Positions 54,579 through 64,000 of a stretch of 64,000 nt of DNA are shown in pieces. Origin of the DNA: Henricia sp. BOLD:AAB3569 (lineage: Eukaryota > Echinodermata > Asteroidea > Spinulosida > Echinasteridae). Position 1 is the first letter of the stretch, and each line of letters begins with the position of its first letter. The stretch spans positions 806,001-870,000 of the forward strand of contig JBBELK010000570.1 of NCBI GenBank assembly GCA_037783545.1, read 5' to 3'. Both the position numbers and the translations under genes were made by a program. The notes below the pieces were generated by a model. The model made no database searches. It had not been told where the DNA came from and worked only from the letters and a program-made list of their open reading frames with translations.

Positions 54579-55575
54579 GGCCAGGGACGCTTGCAACAGG
54601 GGAGCCAGGCGTCCACCAATATGTAAACCCCACACTACAGTATGAATCATGCACAGACATACCCCATGGTCTTATTGGGGAGGTAGTCACTACCCGGTGT
54701 TGGGTTGATGGGGTGGAAACCCAATGTTTACTAGACAGTGGTTCCCAAGTAACCCTCATTTCTGAAAGTTTGTTCTCTCGCCTTGGTCGTACCTTGAACC
54801 CACTCAGAGATCTTGTTCTATTTCATGGAGGGGATGGGCAGATCCCATTATAAAGGTTGGAGCTATGTTTCGATGGGTTTAGACGGCAGTTTCAGTGGCA
54901 CCTCACGCCAATTTGACACCTTTGTCCTTGTCGTTCCAGACAAGCGCAACTCTACCAATCAGCCAATAATTATTGGCACAAATTCCGGGCTGTTTCGCAA
55001 CTGCTTTGAGGCTTGTCGGCAGAGTGCTGGAGACAAGTTTGCTCAGTCCCTAAAAATTAGCGTTACTTGTCGACAGATCTATGAGGATCTTATAACCAGG
55101 GCAAAGGTTCCTAGTGATGGGAAAATTGGTGTTGTTAGGAATAGGGCCAAGCGTTATGTATCTTTAAAGCCGGGTGAAGAGCGAGTTATTTCCGGCAAGA
55201 TTCGCAACACTTTGCGAAGACCAGTGTCGGTTTTGTTAGAGACTCATTCAGGGCATCAAACTCCATTAGGGTTAGAAGTTATGCCATTTCTTACCCAACT
55301 CCCAGCATGCACTGTGAGCAATGTCAAACTGAAAGTGACAAATGCTAGCAGTAGGACAGTTGTGGTCACAGGGAATTGCCCCTTAGCAGATGCCTCTGTC
55401 CCAGACTGGTCCAGTGACTCGGCTCCTTCACCAAGTATGACAGCCCTCTCATCCTCTACTTCAGTGAGCATAAATCATCCCAAAGGCATTTCTGATGACT
55501 TTGAGGCTCTTCCTTTCCAATGGGGCCCAATTTCTCCAGAGTGGAAAAAGCGAATTCTCAGCAATGCAAAATTAC
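54579..55575 (+). pseudogene. Ty3/gypsy protease and pre-RT linker
   Basis: The -1 frame encodes a retropepsin: RCWVDGVETQCLLDSGSQVT has the catalytic D-S-G. A single-base frameshift near 54846-54850 then moves the frame; the continuing frame (to 55575) carries PIIIGTNSGLFRNC, the normal end of the gypsy protease/linker region, followed by LKPGEERVISGKIRNTL and GNCPLADAS. The frame is broken at 55575 by the hAT-like insertion and resumes at 57816. Confidence 0.85.
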
Positions 55576-55589
55576 CAGGCGCGGATCCA

Positions 55590-55590
<1 letters not shown>

Positions 55591-55623
<33 letters not shown>
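55591..55623 (+). repeat. Poly-G tract
   Basis: This is about 33 consecutive G residues just inside the left terminus of the hAT-like insertion. It is G-quadruplex-prone and a likely sequencing-length uncertainty. Confidence 0.95.
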
Positions 55624-55625
<2 letters not shown>

Positions 55626-56370
55626 GAGGGGGCACGTGCCCCCCGGGCAAATTGAGTCAAAAAAAAAAGAAAATGGGCGGAAAGGAAAGGAGGTAAAAGA
55701 AAAAAGGGGGGAGGGCAAGTAGTTGAGTCAAAAAAAAATAATGGGGGGAAGGAAAGGCCGTAAAAAAAAAGAGAAATCGGAGGGCAATCTTCTTAAAAAA
55801 AATACCGATGCCGATATTTAACATCTGCGTATACTTTTTGGCTTTGAAAATACTGACAAAATGCAATAAGAAAAAAAGGTAATCAATCATGCCATGGAAC
55901 TGAATTCCCCCCTCAACATCTAATCCCCATGGTGGAGTATAATTACTGGTTTGACCATTTTTCGTTTGTTATCGGTAGTCTGTGAAGTCTGGTTTGCTGA
56001 CCTGATTCCTCAAAGTATATAAATTGTTCTGTTTCGTCTGAAAAAGGTTCAAGGTATACCTTGTGGAAATTTTTGCCGAGGACAACTTGACGCCAATACA
56101 CATAGGCCTGCCTACTAATGGTCTATTATGTCTTGCAGCCGATCTGCCGATGTTTTAACACAGGGCATTAGGGCAAGGAACAGTCTGAAATCAAGACAGT
56201 CCTTTTCTTGAACTTTTCAACTGGACTAAATTAAAACCAAGAAAAAATCCGGAAAAATAAGAAATGATGATGGGTAAAAACTGCATATTAAATGTCAAAT
56301 TGGGGAGGGAGAAACTTTATAGATTTTTGTCAACTTAACCGGGCGAAAATAATGGCTAAAAATAATGGCG

Positions 56371-57809
56371 AAAATAATTCTTCATACACACAATTCTCAA
56401 AACACACAACAATCTTCAAAACTTTTGCTTAAAAAAGTCAGTTAAAAGTGGCCAGGAATCGCCTTAGATTGCACCACAGAGCATCTAGAATCCAAAATTT
56501 TCCGGGGCCCTTAAGCGGGCCCCGGACCCCACGCCGTAAGGGCTTCGCGCTACGCCCTCGCATTTGTCCCTTTTTGTTGTGCACCCCCGTCTACAAAATT
56601 CCTGGATCCGAAAATAATTCTTCATACACACAATTCTAAAAACACACAACAATCTTCAAAACTTTTGCTTAAAAAAGTCAGTTAAAAGTGACCAGGAATC
56701 GCCTTAGATTGCCCCGCAGAGCATCTAGAATCCAAAATTTCACGGGGCCCTTAAGCGGGCCCCGGACCCCACGCCGTAAGGGCTTCGCGCTACGCCCTCG
56801 CATTTGTCCCTTTTTGTTGTGCACCCCCGTCTACAAAATTCCTGGATCCGAAAATAATTCTTCATACACACAATTCTCAAAACACACAACAATCTTCAAA
56901 ACTTTTGCTTAAAAAAGTCAGTTAAAAGTGACCAGGAATCGCCTTAGATTGCCCCGCAGAGCATCTAGAATCCAAAATTTCCCGGGGCCCTTAAGCGGGC
57001 CCCGGACCCCACGCCGTAAGGGCTTCGCGCTACGCCCTCGCATTTGTCCCTTTTTGTTGTGCCCCCCCGTCTACAAAATTCCTGGATCCGAAAATAATTC
57101 TTCATACACACAATTCTCAAAACACACAACAATCTTCAAAACTTTTGTTTAAAAAAGTCAGTTAAAAGTGACCAGGAATCGCCTTAGAATGCCCCGCAGA
57201 GCATCTAGAATCCAAAATTTCCCGGGGCCCTTAAGCGGGCCCCGGACCCCACGCCGTAAGGGCTTCGCGCTACGCCCTCGCATTTGTCCCTTTTTGTTGT
57301 GCACCCCCGTCTACAAAATTCCTGGATCCGAAAATAATTCTTCATACACACAATTCTCAAAACACACAACAATCTTCAAAACTTTTGCTTAAAAAAGTCA
57401 GTTAAAAGTGACCAGGAATCGCCTTAGATTGCCCCGCAGAGCATCTAGAATCCAAAATTTCCCGGGGCCCTTAAGCGGGCCCCGGACCCCACGCCGTAAG
57501 GGCTTCGCGCTACGCCCTCGCATTTGTCCCTTTTTGTTGTGCCCCCCCGTCTACAAAATTCCTGGATCCGAAAATAATTCTTCATACACACAATTCTCAA
57601 AACACACAACAATCTTCAAAACTTTTGTTTAAAAAAGTCAGTTAAAAGTGACCAGGAATCGCCTTAGAATGCCCCGCAGAGCATCTAGAATCCAAAATTT
57701 CCCGGGGCCCTTAAGCGGGCCCCGGACCCCACGCCGTAAGGGCTTCGCGCTACGCGCTCCCATTTGTCCCTTTTTGTTGTGCCCCCCGTCTACAAAATTC
57801 CTGGATCCG
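56371..57809 (+). repeat. Six-unit 240-bp tandem array with dimeric higher-order pattern
   Basis: Units start at 56371, 56611, 56851, 57091, 57331 and 57571. Each runs from AAAATAATTCTTCATACACA to TTCCTGGATCCG, so every unit ends in the terminal sequence of the enclosing transposon. Variants alternate: units 3 and 5 share GCCCCCCCGTC and TTTTGTTTAA, while units 4 and 6 share GCCTTAGAATGCC. The array therefore behaves as a 480-bp dimer duplicated. Open frames of 74 codons in each unit are a by-product. Confidence 0.95.
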
Positions 57810-57815
57810 CGCCTG

Positions 57816-58698
57816 ATTACGCTCACAAATCTTTTCTCGCCATGAATGGGATCTAGGGATTACGACAGAATCGGATCACCAGATCACCATCACAGACAGC
57901 ACTCCATTTCGGGAGCGGTCCAGAAGGGTTGCCCCGGCTGACTTTGAAGACCTGCAAAGGCACCTTCAGCAGCTACTGGACCACAACATCATTCGGGATT
58001 CTCGTAGTCCCTATGCTTCTCCAATTGTTCTGGTCAGGAAGAAGAACGGTAGTCTGCGAATGTGCGTTGACTACCGTCCTTTAAACTCACGAACAATCCC
58101 AGATCAGTACGCCGTTCCCCTGGTGCAAGAGGCCATTTATTGCCTTAATGGTAGTAGTTGGTTTTCTGTTATTGACTTAAAGTCTGGCTTCTACCAGATT
58201 CCAATGCGTGAGACAGACAAAGAGAAAACGGCATTCATCTGTCCCTTTGGTTTCTACCAGTTTGAACGCATGCCCCAAGGAGTGAAGGGAGCTCCAGCCA
58301 CCTTCCAGCGGCTTATGGAGAAATGCATGTCTGGACTCAATATGCTTGAAGTACTGGTGTACATGGATGACTTGATCATTTTTGGGAATAGCCTAGAGCA
58401 AATGGAAGAGCGCCTCATGAAAGTGCTGGACCGGCTGGCCGAGTTCGGACTCAAGATCTCCCCGGAAAAGTGCCAGTTGTGTTGCAAGTCTGTGAAATAC
58501 CTTGGCCATATTGTTTCTCAAAATGGCGTCCAGACTGATCCCGACAAAATCTCTGCACTTGAGACATGGCCTCGACCGACAAACGTTAAGGAACTTCGTT
58601 CTTTCTTGGGGTTTGCTGGCTATTACCGGCGGTTTATTAAGAACTACTCCAAAATAGCCCAACCATTGAATGAGCTTACAGCGGGGTGTTCCTACTAG
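57816..58698 (+). pseudogene. Ty3/gypsy reverse transcriptase
   Basis: Pol resumes at 57816. Motifs in order are RDSRSPYASPIVLVRKKNG, MCVDYRPLNSRTIPDQYAVP, FSVIDLKSGFYQIPM (motif A), FERMPQGVKGAPATFQRLME (motif B), and VLVYMDDLIIFGNS (YMDD catalytic site). LRSFLGFAGYYRRFIKNYSK starts the connection to RNase H. TAG at 58696-58698 ends the frame. The corresponding codon is CAG in all later array copies, so this stop is private to the first copy. The element is inactive for several independent reasons. Confidence 0.95.
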
Positions 58699-60161
58699 AA
58701 GAAACGGGGACGTCCTCCACCCAGAAAACCCACAGGCCCTGAGGCCCGCAGGGCTACTGAGCCATTTGGTCCGCTATGGGCAACCAAACATGAGACGGCT
58801 TTCCTCACACTGAAGGACCAACTCATCAAAGCACCAGTTTTTGCCTTTGCTGATTTGTCTAAGCCTTTCGTCCTCCACATTGATGCTAGCCGAGAAGGGT
58901 TGGGTGGAGTGCTATACCAAGAGCACGGTGGTAAACTCAGACCTGTGGCATATGGAAGTCGTGGACTCTCACATAGCGAGAAGAACTACCCTGCTCACAA
59001 GCTTGAATACCTAGCACTAAAATGGGCTGTGACTGACAAATTTAGGGATTACTTATACACAGCCAAGGGCACGAAAATAATGACGGACAACAACCCACTC
59101 ACATATGTCTTGACGACAGCAAAGTTGGATGCAACTGGGCACCGGTGGTTGGCCGTTCTGTCAACATTTGACTTCTCTCTCCACTACAAACCGGGGAGAA
59201 CAAATGTTGACGCCGACGCTCTGTCACGCAGGCCTCATGATGTTGGAATAAACCAACAATTCCATGTAGAGCAGAGACACAAGATAGAGGAACTGGAGGG
59301 AAGACTGAAAGGCGAGCTTCAGGAGTGCAACAATGACTGCCCTGCTGAAGCCATTAAAGCACTCTCTCTCCGTTTTGAGGTAGAAACTTTACTTTGCCCA
59401 CCAAGCAACCCTTTACTACCCACTAGGGTGCACTCACCTGACAGTATCCCTTTGGTACTTTCACTTTCGGCCAATGCAGATGCAGTTCCCAACTGCTACG
59501 GTGAAGCAACTGACCTTAATGCAGTAGACTGGAGTCTGATTCAACGTCAAGACATGGCCATTAACCAAGTCATGTCGTGGGTGAAAGCAGGACAGAAGCC
59601 AGACAGGCATACTGATCTGCATGACGAGGCCAAACTTATCTTGAGGGAGTTTGACAAACTTCAATTGAAAGAGGGTATTTTGTACAGGCGTATCTCCAAC
59701 TCTCTCGGCAACACAATCTATCAACTTGTTCTTCCAACACATTTCGGTGTTCAGGCCGTTAGGGGACTCCATAATGAGTTAGGGCACCTTGGTGTGGAGC
59801 GAACAGTTGCACTAGCCCGAGATAGATTCTATTGGCCAAGGATGGCCGTGGAGATCGAACAATGGATAAAACATTGTTCCAGGTGTATCGCCCGTAAGAC
59901 CCCTGTCAAGCCTGCTGCACCACTCATCAACATCACTACCAGGGCCACTTGAACTTGTTTGCATGGACTTTCTGTCTGTAGAGGCAGATCGATCAAACAA
60001 GAAGTCAATCCTTGTTGTGACTGATCACTATACTCGCTATGCTCAGGCGTTTCCCACCAGAGATCAGACGGCCTGTACTGTGGCTAAAACTCTGTGGGAA
60101 AATTTCTTTGTCCATTACGGGCTACCAGAACGGTTGCACTCTGATCAAGGACGTGACTTTG
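58401..60161 (+). repeat. Pol tandem array, unit 1 of 1,761 bp
   Basis: The unit opens AATGGAAGAGCGCCTCATGA inside the reverse transcriptase and ends in the integrase at GACGTGACTTTG. It differs from units 2-4 by TGC at 58471-58473 (TGA in the others) and TAG at 58696-58698 (CAG in the others). It is the founder copy because it alone is continuous with the upstream pol. Confidence 0.95.
58699..59952 (+). pseudogene. Ty3/gypsy RNase H and integrase N-terminal region (unit 1)
   Basis: RNase H is seen as FVLHIDASREGLGGVLYQ, LEYLALKWAVTDKFRDYL and IMTDNNPLTYVLTTAK, giving its acidic catalytic residues. LHYKPGRTNVDADALSRRP follows. The integrase zinc-binding HHCC module is LHNELGHLGVERTVALARDR ... 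HCSRCIARK. An extra G near 59940 shifts the frame, and TGA at 59950-59952 ends it. This lesion is present in every unit, so it predates the tandem amplification. Confidence 0.93.
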
Positions 60162-60181
60162 AATGGAAGAGCGCCTCATGA
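59963..60181 (+). pseudogene. Integrase catalytic-core fragment at the unit 1/unit 2 junction
   Basis: The frame [30 protein letters not shown] carries the first catalytic Asp region. [14 protein letters not shown] carries the second Asp region. It then runs straight into reverse-transcriptase sequence at 60162, losing the third acidic residue and the C-terminal domain. Identical junctions occur at 61923 and 63684. Confidence 0.92.
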
Positions 60182-61922
60182 AAGTGCTGGACCGGCTGGC
60201 CGAGTTCGGACTCAAGATCTCCCCGGAAAAGTGACAGTTGTGTTGCAAGTCTGTGAAATACCTTGGCCATATTGTTTCTCAAAATGGCGTCCAGACTGAT
60301 CCCGACAAAATCTCTGCACTTGAGACATGGCCTCGACCGACAAACGTTAAGGAACTTCGTTCTTTCTTGGGGTTTGCTGGCTATTACCGGCGGTTTATTA
60401 AGAACTACTCCAAAATAGCCCAACCATTGAATGAGCTTACAGCGGGGTGTTCCTACCAGAAGAAACGGGGACGTCCTCCACCCAGAAAACCCACAGGCCC
60501 TGAGGCCCGCAGGGCTACTGAGCCATTTGGTCCGCTATGGGCAACCAAACATGAGACGGCTTTCCTCACACTGAAGGACCAACTCATCAAAGCACCAGTT
60601 TTTGCCTTTGCTGATTTGTCTAAGCCTTTCGTCCTCCACATTGATGCTAGCCGAGAAGGGTTGGGTGGAGTGCTATACCAAGAGCACGGTGGTAAACTCA
60701 GACCTGTGGCATATGGAAGTCGTGGACTCTCACATAGCGAGAAGAACTACCCTGCTCACAAGCTTGAATACCTAGCACTAAAATGGGCTGTGACTGACAA
60801 ATTTAGGGATTACTTATACACAGCCAAGGGCACGAAAATAATGACGGACAACAACCCACTCACATATGTCTTGACGACAGCAAAGTTGGATGCAACTGGG
60901 CACCGGTGGTTGGCCGTTCTGTCAACATTTGACTTCTCTCTCCACTACAAACCGGGGAGAACAAATGTTGACGCCGACGCTCTGTCACGCAGGCCTCATG
61001 ATGTTGGAATAAACCAACAATTCCATGTAGAGCAGAGACACAAGATAGAGGAACTGGAGGGAAGACTGAAAGGCGAGCTTCAGGAGTGCAACAATGACTG
61101 CCCTGCTGAAGCCATTAAAGCACTCTCTCTCCGTTTTGAGGTAGAAACTTTACTTTGCCCACCAAGCAACCCTTTACTACCCACTAGGGTGCACTCACCT
61201 GACAGTATCCCTTTGGTACTTTCACTTTCGGCCAATGCAGATGCAGTTCCCAACTGCTACGGTGAAGCAACTGACCTTAATGCAGTAGACTGGAGTCTGA
61301 TTCAACGTCAAGACATGGCCATTAACCAAGTCATGTCGTGGGTGAAAGCAGGACAGAAGCCAGACAGGCATACTGATCTGCATGACGAGGCCAAACTTAT
61401 CTTGAGGGAGTTTGACAAACTTCAATTGAAAGAGGGTATTTTGTACAGGCGTATCTCCAACTCTCTCGGCAACACAATCTATCAACTTGTTCTTCCAACA
61501 CATTTCGGTGTTCAGGCCGTTAGGGGACTCCATAATGAGTTAGGGCACCTTGGTGTGGAGCGAACAGTTGCACTAGCCCGAGATAGATTCTATTGGCCAA
61601 GGATGGCCGTGGAGATCGAACAATGGATAAAACATTGTTCCAGGTGTATCGCCCGTAAGACCCCTGTCAAGCCTGCTGCACCACTCATCAACATCACTAC
61701 CAGGGCCACTTGAACTTGTTTGCATGGACTTTCTGTCTGTAGAGGCAGATCGATCAAACAAGAAGTCAATCCTTGTTGTGACTGATCACTATACTCGCTA
61801 TGCTCAGGCGTTTCCCACCAGAGATCAGACGGCCTGTACTGTGGCTAAAACTCTGTGGGAAAATTTCTTTGTCCATTACGGGCTACCAGAACGGTTGCAC
61901 TCTGATCAAGGACGTGACTTTG
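60162..61922 (+). repeat. Pol tandem array, unit 2 of 1,761 bp
   Basis: This repeats unit 1 with almost no differences. It includes TGA at 60232-60234 in place of the Cys codon. A 491-codon open frame (60238-61713) covers the RT connection, RNase H and integrase zinc module. It is a fragment, not a gene. Confidence 0.95.
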
Positions 61923-63683
61923 AATGGAAGAGCGCCTCATGAAAGTGCTGGACCGGCTGGCCGAGTTCGGACTCAAGATCTCCCCGGAAAAGTGACAGTT
62001 GTGTTGCAAGTCTGTGAAATACCTTGGCCATATTGTTTCTCAAAATGGCGTCCAGACTGATCCCGACAAAATCTCTGCACTTGAGACATGGCCTCGACCG
62101 ACAAACGTTAAGGAACTTCGTTCTTTCTTGGGGTTTGCTGGCTATTACCGGCGGTTTATTAAGAACTACTCCAAAATAGCCCAACCATTGAATGAGCTTA
62201 CAGCGGGGTGTTCCTACCAGAAGAAACGGGGACGTCCTCCACCCAGAAAACCCACAGGCCCTGAGGCCCGCAGGGCTACTGAGCCATTTGGTCCGCTATG
62301 GGCAACCAAACATGAGACGGCTTTCCTCACACTGAAGGACCAACTCATCAAAGCACCAGTTTTTGCCTTTGCTGATTTGTCTAAGCCTTTCGTCCTCCAC
62401 ATTGATGCTAGCCGAGAAGGGTTGGGTGGAGTGCTATACCAAGAGCACGGTGGTAAACTCAGACCTGTGGCATATGGAAGTCGTGGACTCTCACATAGCG
62501 AGAAGAACTACCCTGCTCACAAGCTTGAATACCTAGCACTAAAATGGGCTGTGACTGACAAATTTAGGGATTACTTATACACAGCCAAGGGCACGAAAAT
62601 AATGACGGACAACAACCCACTCACATATGTCTTGACGACAGCAAAGTTGGATGCAACTGGGCACCGGTGGTTGGCCGTTCTGTCAACATTTGACTTCTCT
62701 CTCCACTACAAACCGGGGAGAACAAATGTTGACGCCGACGCTCTGTCACGCAGGCCTCATGATGTTGGAATAAACCAACAATTCCATGTAGAGCAGAGAC
62801 ACAAGATAGAGGAACTGGAGGGAAGACTGAAAGGCGAGCTTCAGGAGTGCAACAATGACTGCCCTGCTGAAGCCATTAAAGCACTCTCTCTCCGTTTTGA
62901 GGTAGAAACTTTACTTTGCCCACCAAGCAACCCTTTACTACCCACTAGGGTGCACTCACCTGACAGTATCCCTTTGGTACTTTCACTTTCGGCCAATGCA
63001 GATGCAGTTCCCAACTGCTACGGTGAAGCAACTGACCTTAATGCAGTAGACTGGAGTCTGATTCAACGTCAAGACATGGCCATTAACCAAGTCATGTCGT
63101 GGGTGAAAGCAGGACAGAAGCCAGACAGGCATACTGATCTGCATGACGAGGCCAAACTTATCTTGAGGGAGTTTGACAAACTTCAATTGAAAGAGGGTAT
63201 TTTGTACAGGCGTATCTCCAACTCTCTCGGCAACACAATCTATCAACTTGTTCTTCCAACACATTTCGGTGTTCAGGCCGTTAGGGGACTCCATAATGAG
63301 TTAGGGCACCTTGGTGTGGAGCGAACAGTTGCACTAGCCCGAGATAGATTCTATTGGCCAAGGATGGCCGTGGAGATCGAACAATGGATAAAACATTGTT
63401 CCAGGTGTATCGCCCGTAAGACCCCTGTCAAGCCTGCTGCACCACTCATCAACATCACTACCAGGGCCACTTGAACTTGTTTGCATGGACTTTCTGTCTG
63501 TAGAGGCAGATCGATCAAACAAGAAGTCAATCCTTGTTGTGACTGATCACTATACTCGCTATGCTCAGGCGTTTCCCACCAGAGATCAGACGGCCTGTAC
63601 TGTGGCTAAAACTCTGTGGGAAAATTTCTTTGTCCATTACGGGCTACCAGAACGGTTGCACTCTGATCAAGGACGTGACTTTG
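61923..63683 (+). repeat. Pol tandem array, unit 3 of 1,761 bp
   Basis: I see no difference from unit 2 in the stretches compared, including the shared TGA at 61993-61995 and the extra G near 61701 or 63462. The period is exactly 1,761 bp (587 codons). Confidence 0.95.
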
Positions 63684-64000
63684 AATGGAAGAGCGCCTCA
63701 TGAAAGTGCTGGACCGGCTGGCCGAGTTCGGACTCAAGATCTCCCCGGAAAAGTGACAGTTGTGTTGCAAGTCTGTGAAATACCTTGGCCATATTGTTTC
63801 TCAAAATGGCGTCCAGACTGATCCCGACAAAATCTCTGCACTTGAGACATGGCCTCGACCGACAAACGTTAAGGAACTTCGTTCTTTCTTGGGGTTTGCT
63901 GGCTATTACCGGCGGTTTATTAAGAACTACTCCAAAATAGCCCAACCATTGAATGAGCTTACAGCGGGGTGTTCCTACCAGAAAAAACGGGGACGTCCTC
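63684..64000 (+). repeat. Pol tandem array, unit 4 (cut by window end)
   Basis: The first 317 bp of a further unit are present, with one private G-to-A change near 63984 (CAGAAAAAACGG against CAGAAGAAACGG). The array continues past the window. Confidence 0.93.

Larger units (their letters stand above)
53076..54626 (+). pseudogene. Ty3/gypsy gag with PNMA-like fold and CCHC zinc knuckle
   Basis: The frame opens at ATG 53076 (an in-frame ATG also exists at 53046). The N-terminal LGLEWCKKEDVRPSHSILL fits the start of PNMA proteins, which read LxxWC near their N-terminus. A Ser/Pro linker follows. Then YRKLRCFSGSSSPA, FPTWIDHVKGQLDEW, GEKPSEFLTRMQTILRRA and PPSFLTLLSLVRKQEDEA match the capsid-like region of vertebrate PNMA proteins in order and spacing. 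The nucleocapsid knuckle CFGCGQEGHIRRRC is at about 54465-54506. A 114-bp in-frame duplication in the proline-rich linker (54147-54260 and 54261-54374) brought a CAA-to-TAA nonsense change at 54276. Gag assembles the intracellular particle that packages the element RNA. Confidence 0.88.
55576..57815. mobile_element. hAT-like non-autonomous insertion, 2,240 bp, in gypsy pol
   Basis: CAGGCGCGGATCCAGG at 55576 is mirrored by CCTGGATCCGCGCCTG ending at 57815. ATTAC at 55571-55575 is repeated at 57816-57820. Removing the element and one ATTAC leaves the pol reading frame continuous, direct proof of insertion. The left part has a pure G tract (55591-55623), purine-rich repeats, and unique sequence to about 56360. 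The right part is a six-unit 240-bp tandem array. CAGG-G termini are hAT-like, although hAT duplications are normally 8 bp and only 5 match here. No transposase is seen. Confidence 0.88.

Noticed and set aside
60238-63474. Two 491-residue genes
   Set aside because: They start inside reverse transcriptase after a nonsense codon and end at the shared integrase frameshift. They are array copies of a dead pol, not genes.

Overview
This is a eukaryotic, intron-containing and repeat-saturated piece of animal genome. There is no operon structure, ribosome-binding site, rRNA or CRISPR array. tRNA-derived SINEs, a CR1/L2-type LINE, TTAA- and TA-target MITEs, a Polinton fragment, a Ty3/gypsy element with a PNMA-like gag and a BEL/Pao relic together suggest a marine invertebrate, probably a deuterostome (hemichordate, echinoderm or cephalochordate). 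The species cannot be fixed from the sequence alone.

The only host genes I can support are two tandem paralogs on the minus strand. Gene A spans 17862-3254 and gene B spans 34272-20702. Each has three exons. Exon 1 encodes a signal peptide and a PAN/apple-like domain. Exon 2 is a 43-nt microexon. Exon 3 encodes two copies of a Cys-rich module (C-x7-HLC-x3-EL ... GY ... G-x-CC). The splice phases close exactly and give intact proteins of 320 and 316 residues. A third exon-3 copy at 46621-46080 is frameshifted and looks like a pseudogene. I do not recognise the Cys-rich module; the protein should be secreted.

Layout: 1-3250 is unassigned sequence plus a foldback repeat. 3254-17862 is gene A, whose 11.8 kb intron 2 holds nested MITEs, a 5.2 kb inverted-repeat element, and a Tc1 relic split by a 4 kb foldback element that itself carries a LINE and a SINE. 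17863-20700 is the shared upstream block and a LINE tail. 20702-34272 is gene B, whose 10.8 kb intron 1 holds foldbacks and a satellite-like block with 13 perfect AGGTCA-A-AGGTCA sequences. 34273-46000 is mostly MITEs, Tc1 relics and SINEs. 46080-46621 is the pseudo-exon. 47677-48350 is a BEL/Pao relic, 48474-49974 a TA-flanked MITE, and 50218-52095 a Polinton/adintovirus-like fragment. From 52512 to the window end lies a decayed Ty3/gypsy element. Its pol is interrupted by a 2.24 kb hAT-like insertion carrying six 240-bp tandem units, and its RT-to-integrase segment is repeated head to tail with an exact 1,761-bp period running off the window edge.

The host genes do not form a visible pathway. 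Mobile DNA dominates: the two paralogs keep a collinear intron skeleton, and different transposon insertions have inflated opposite introns.
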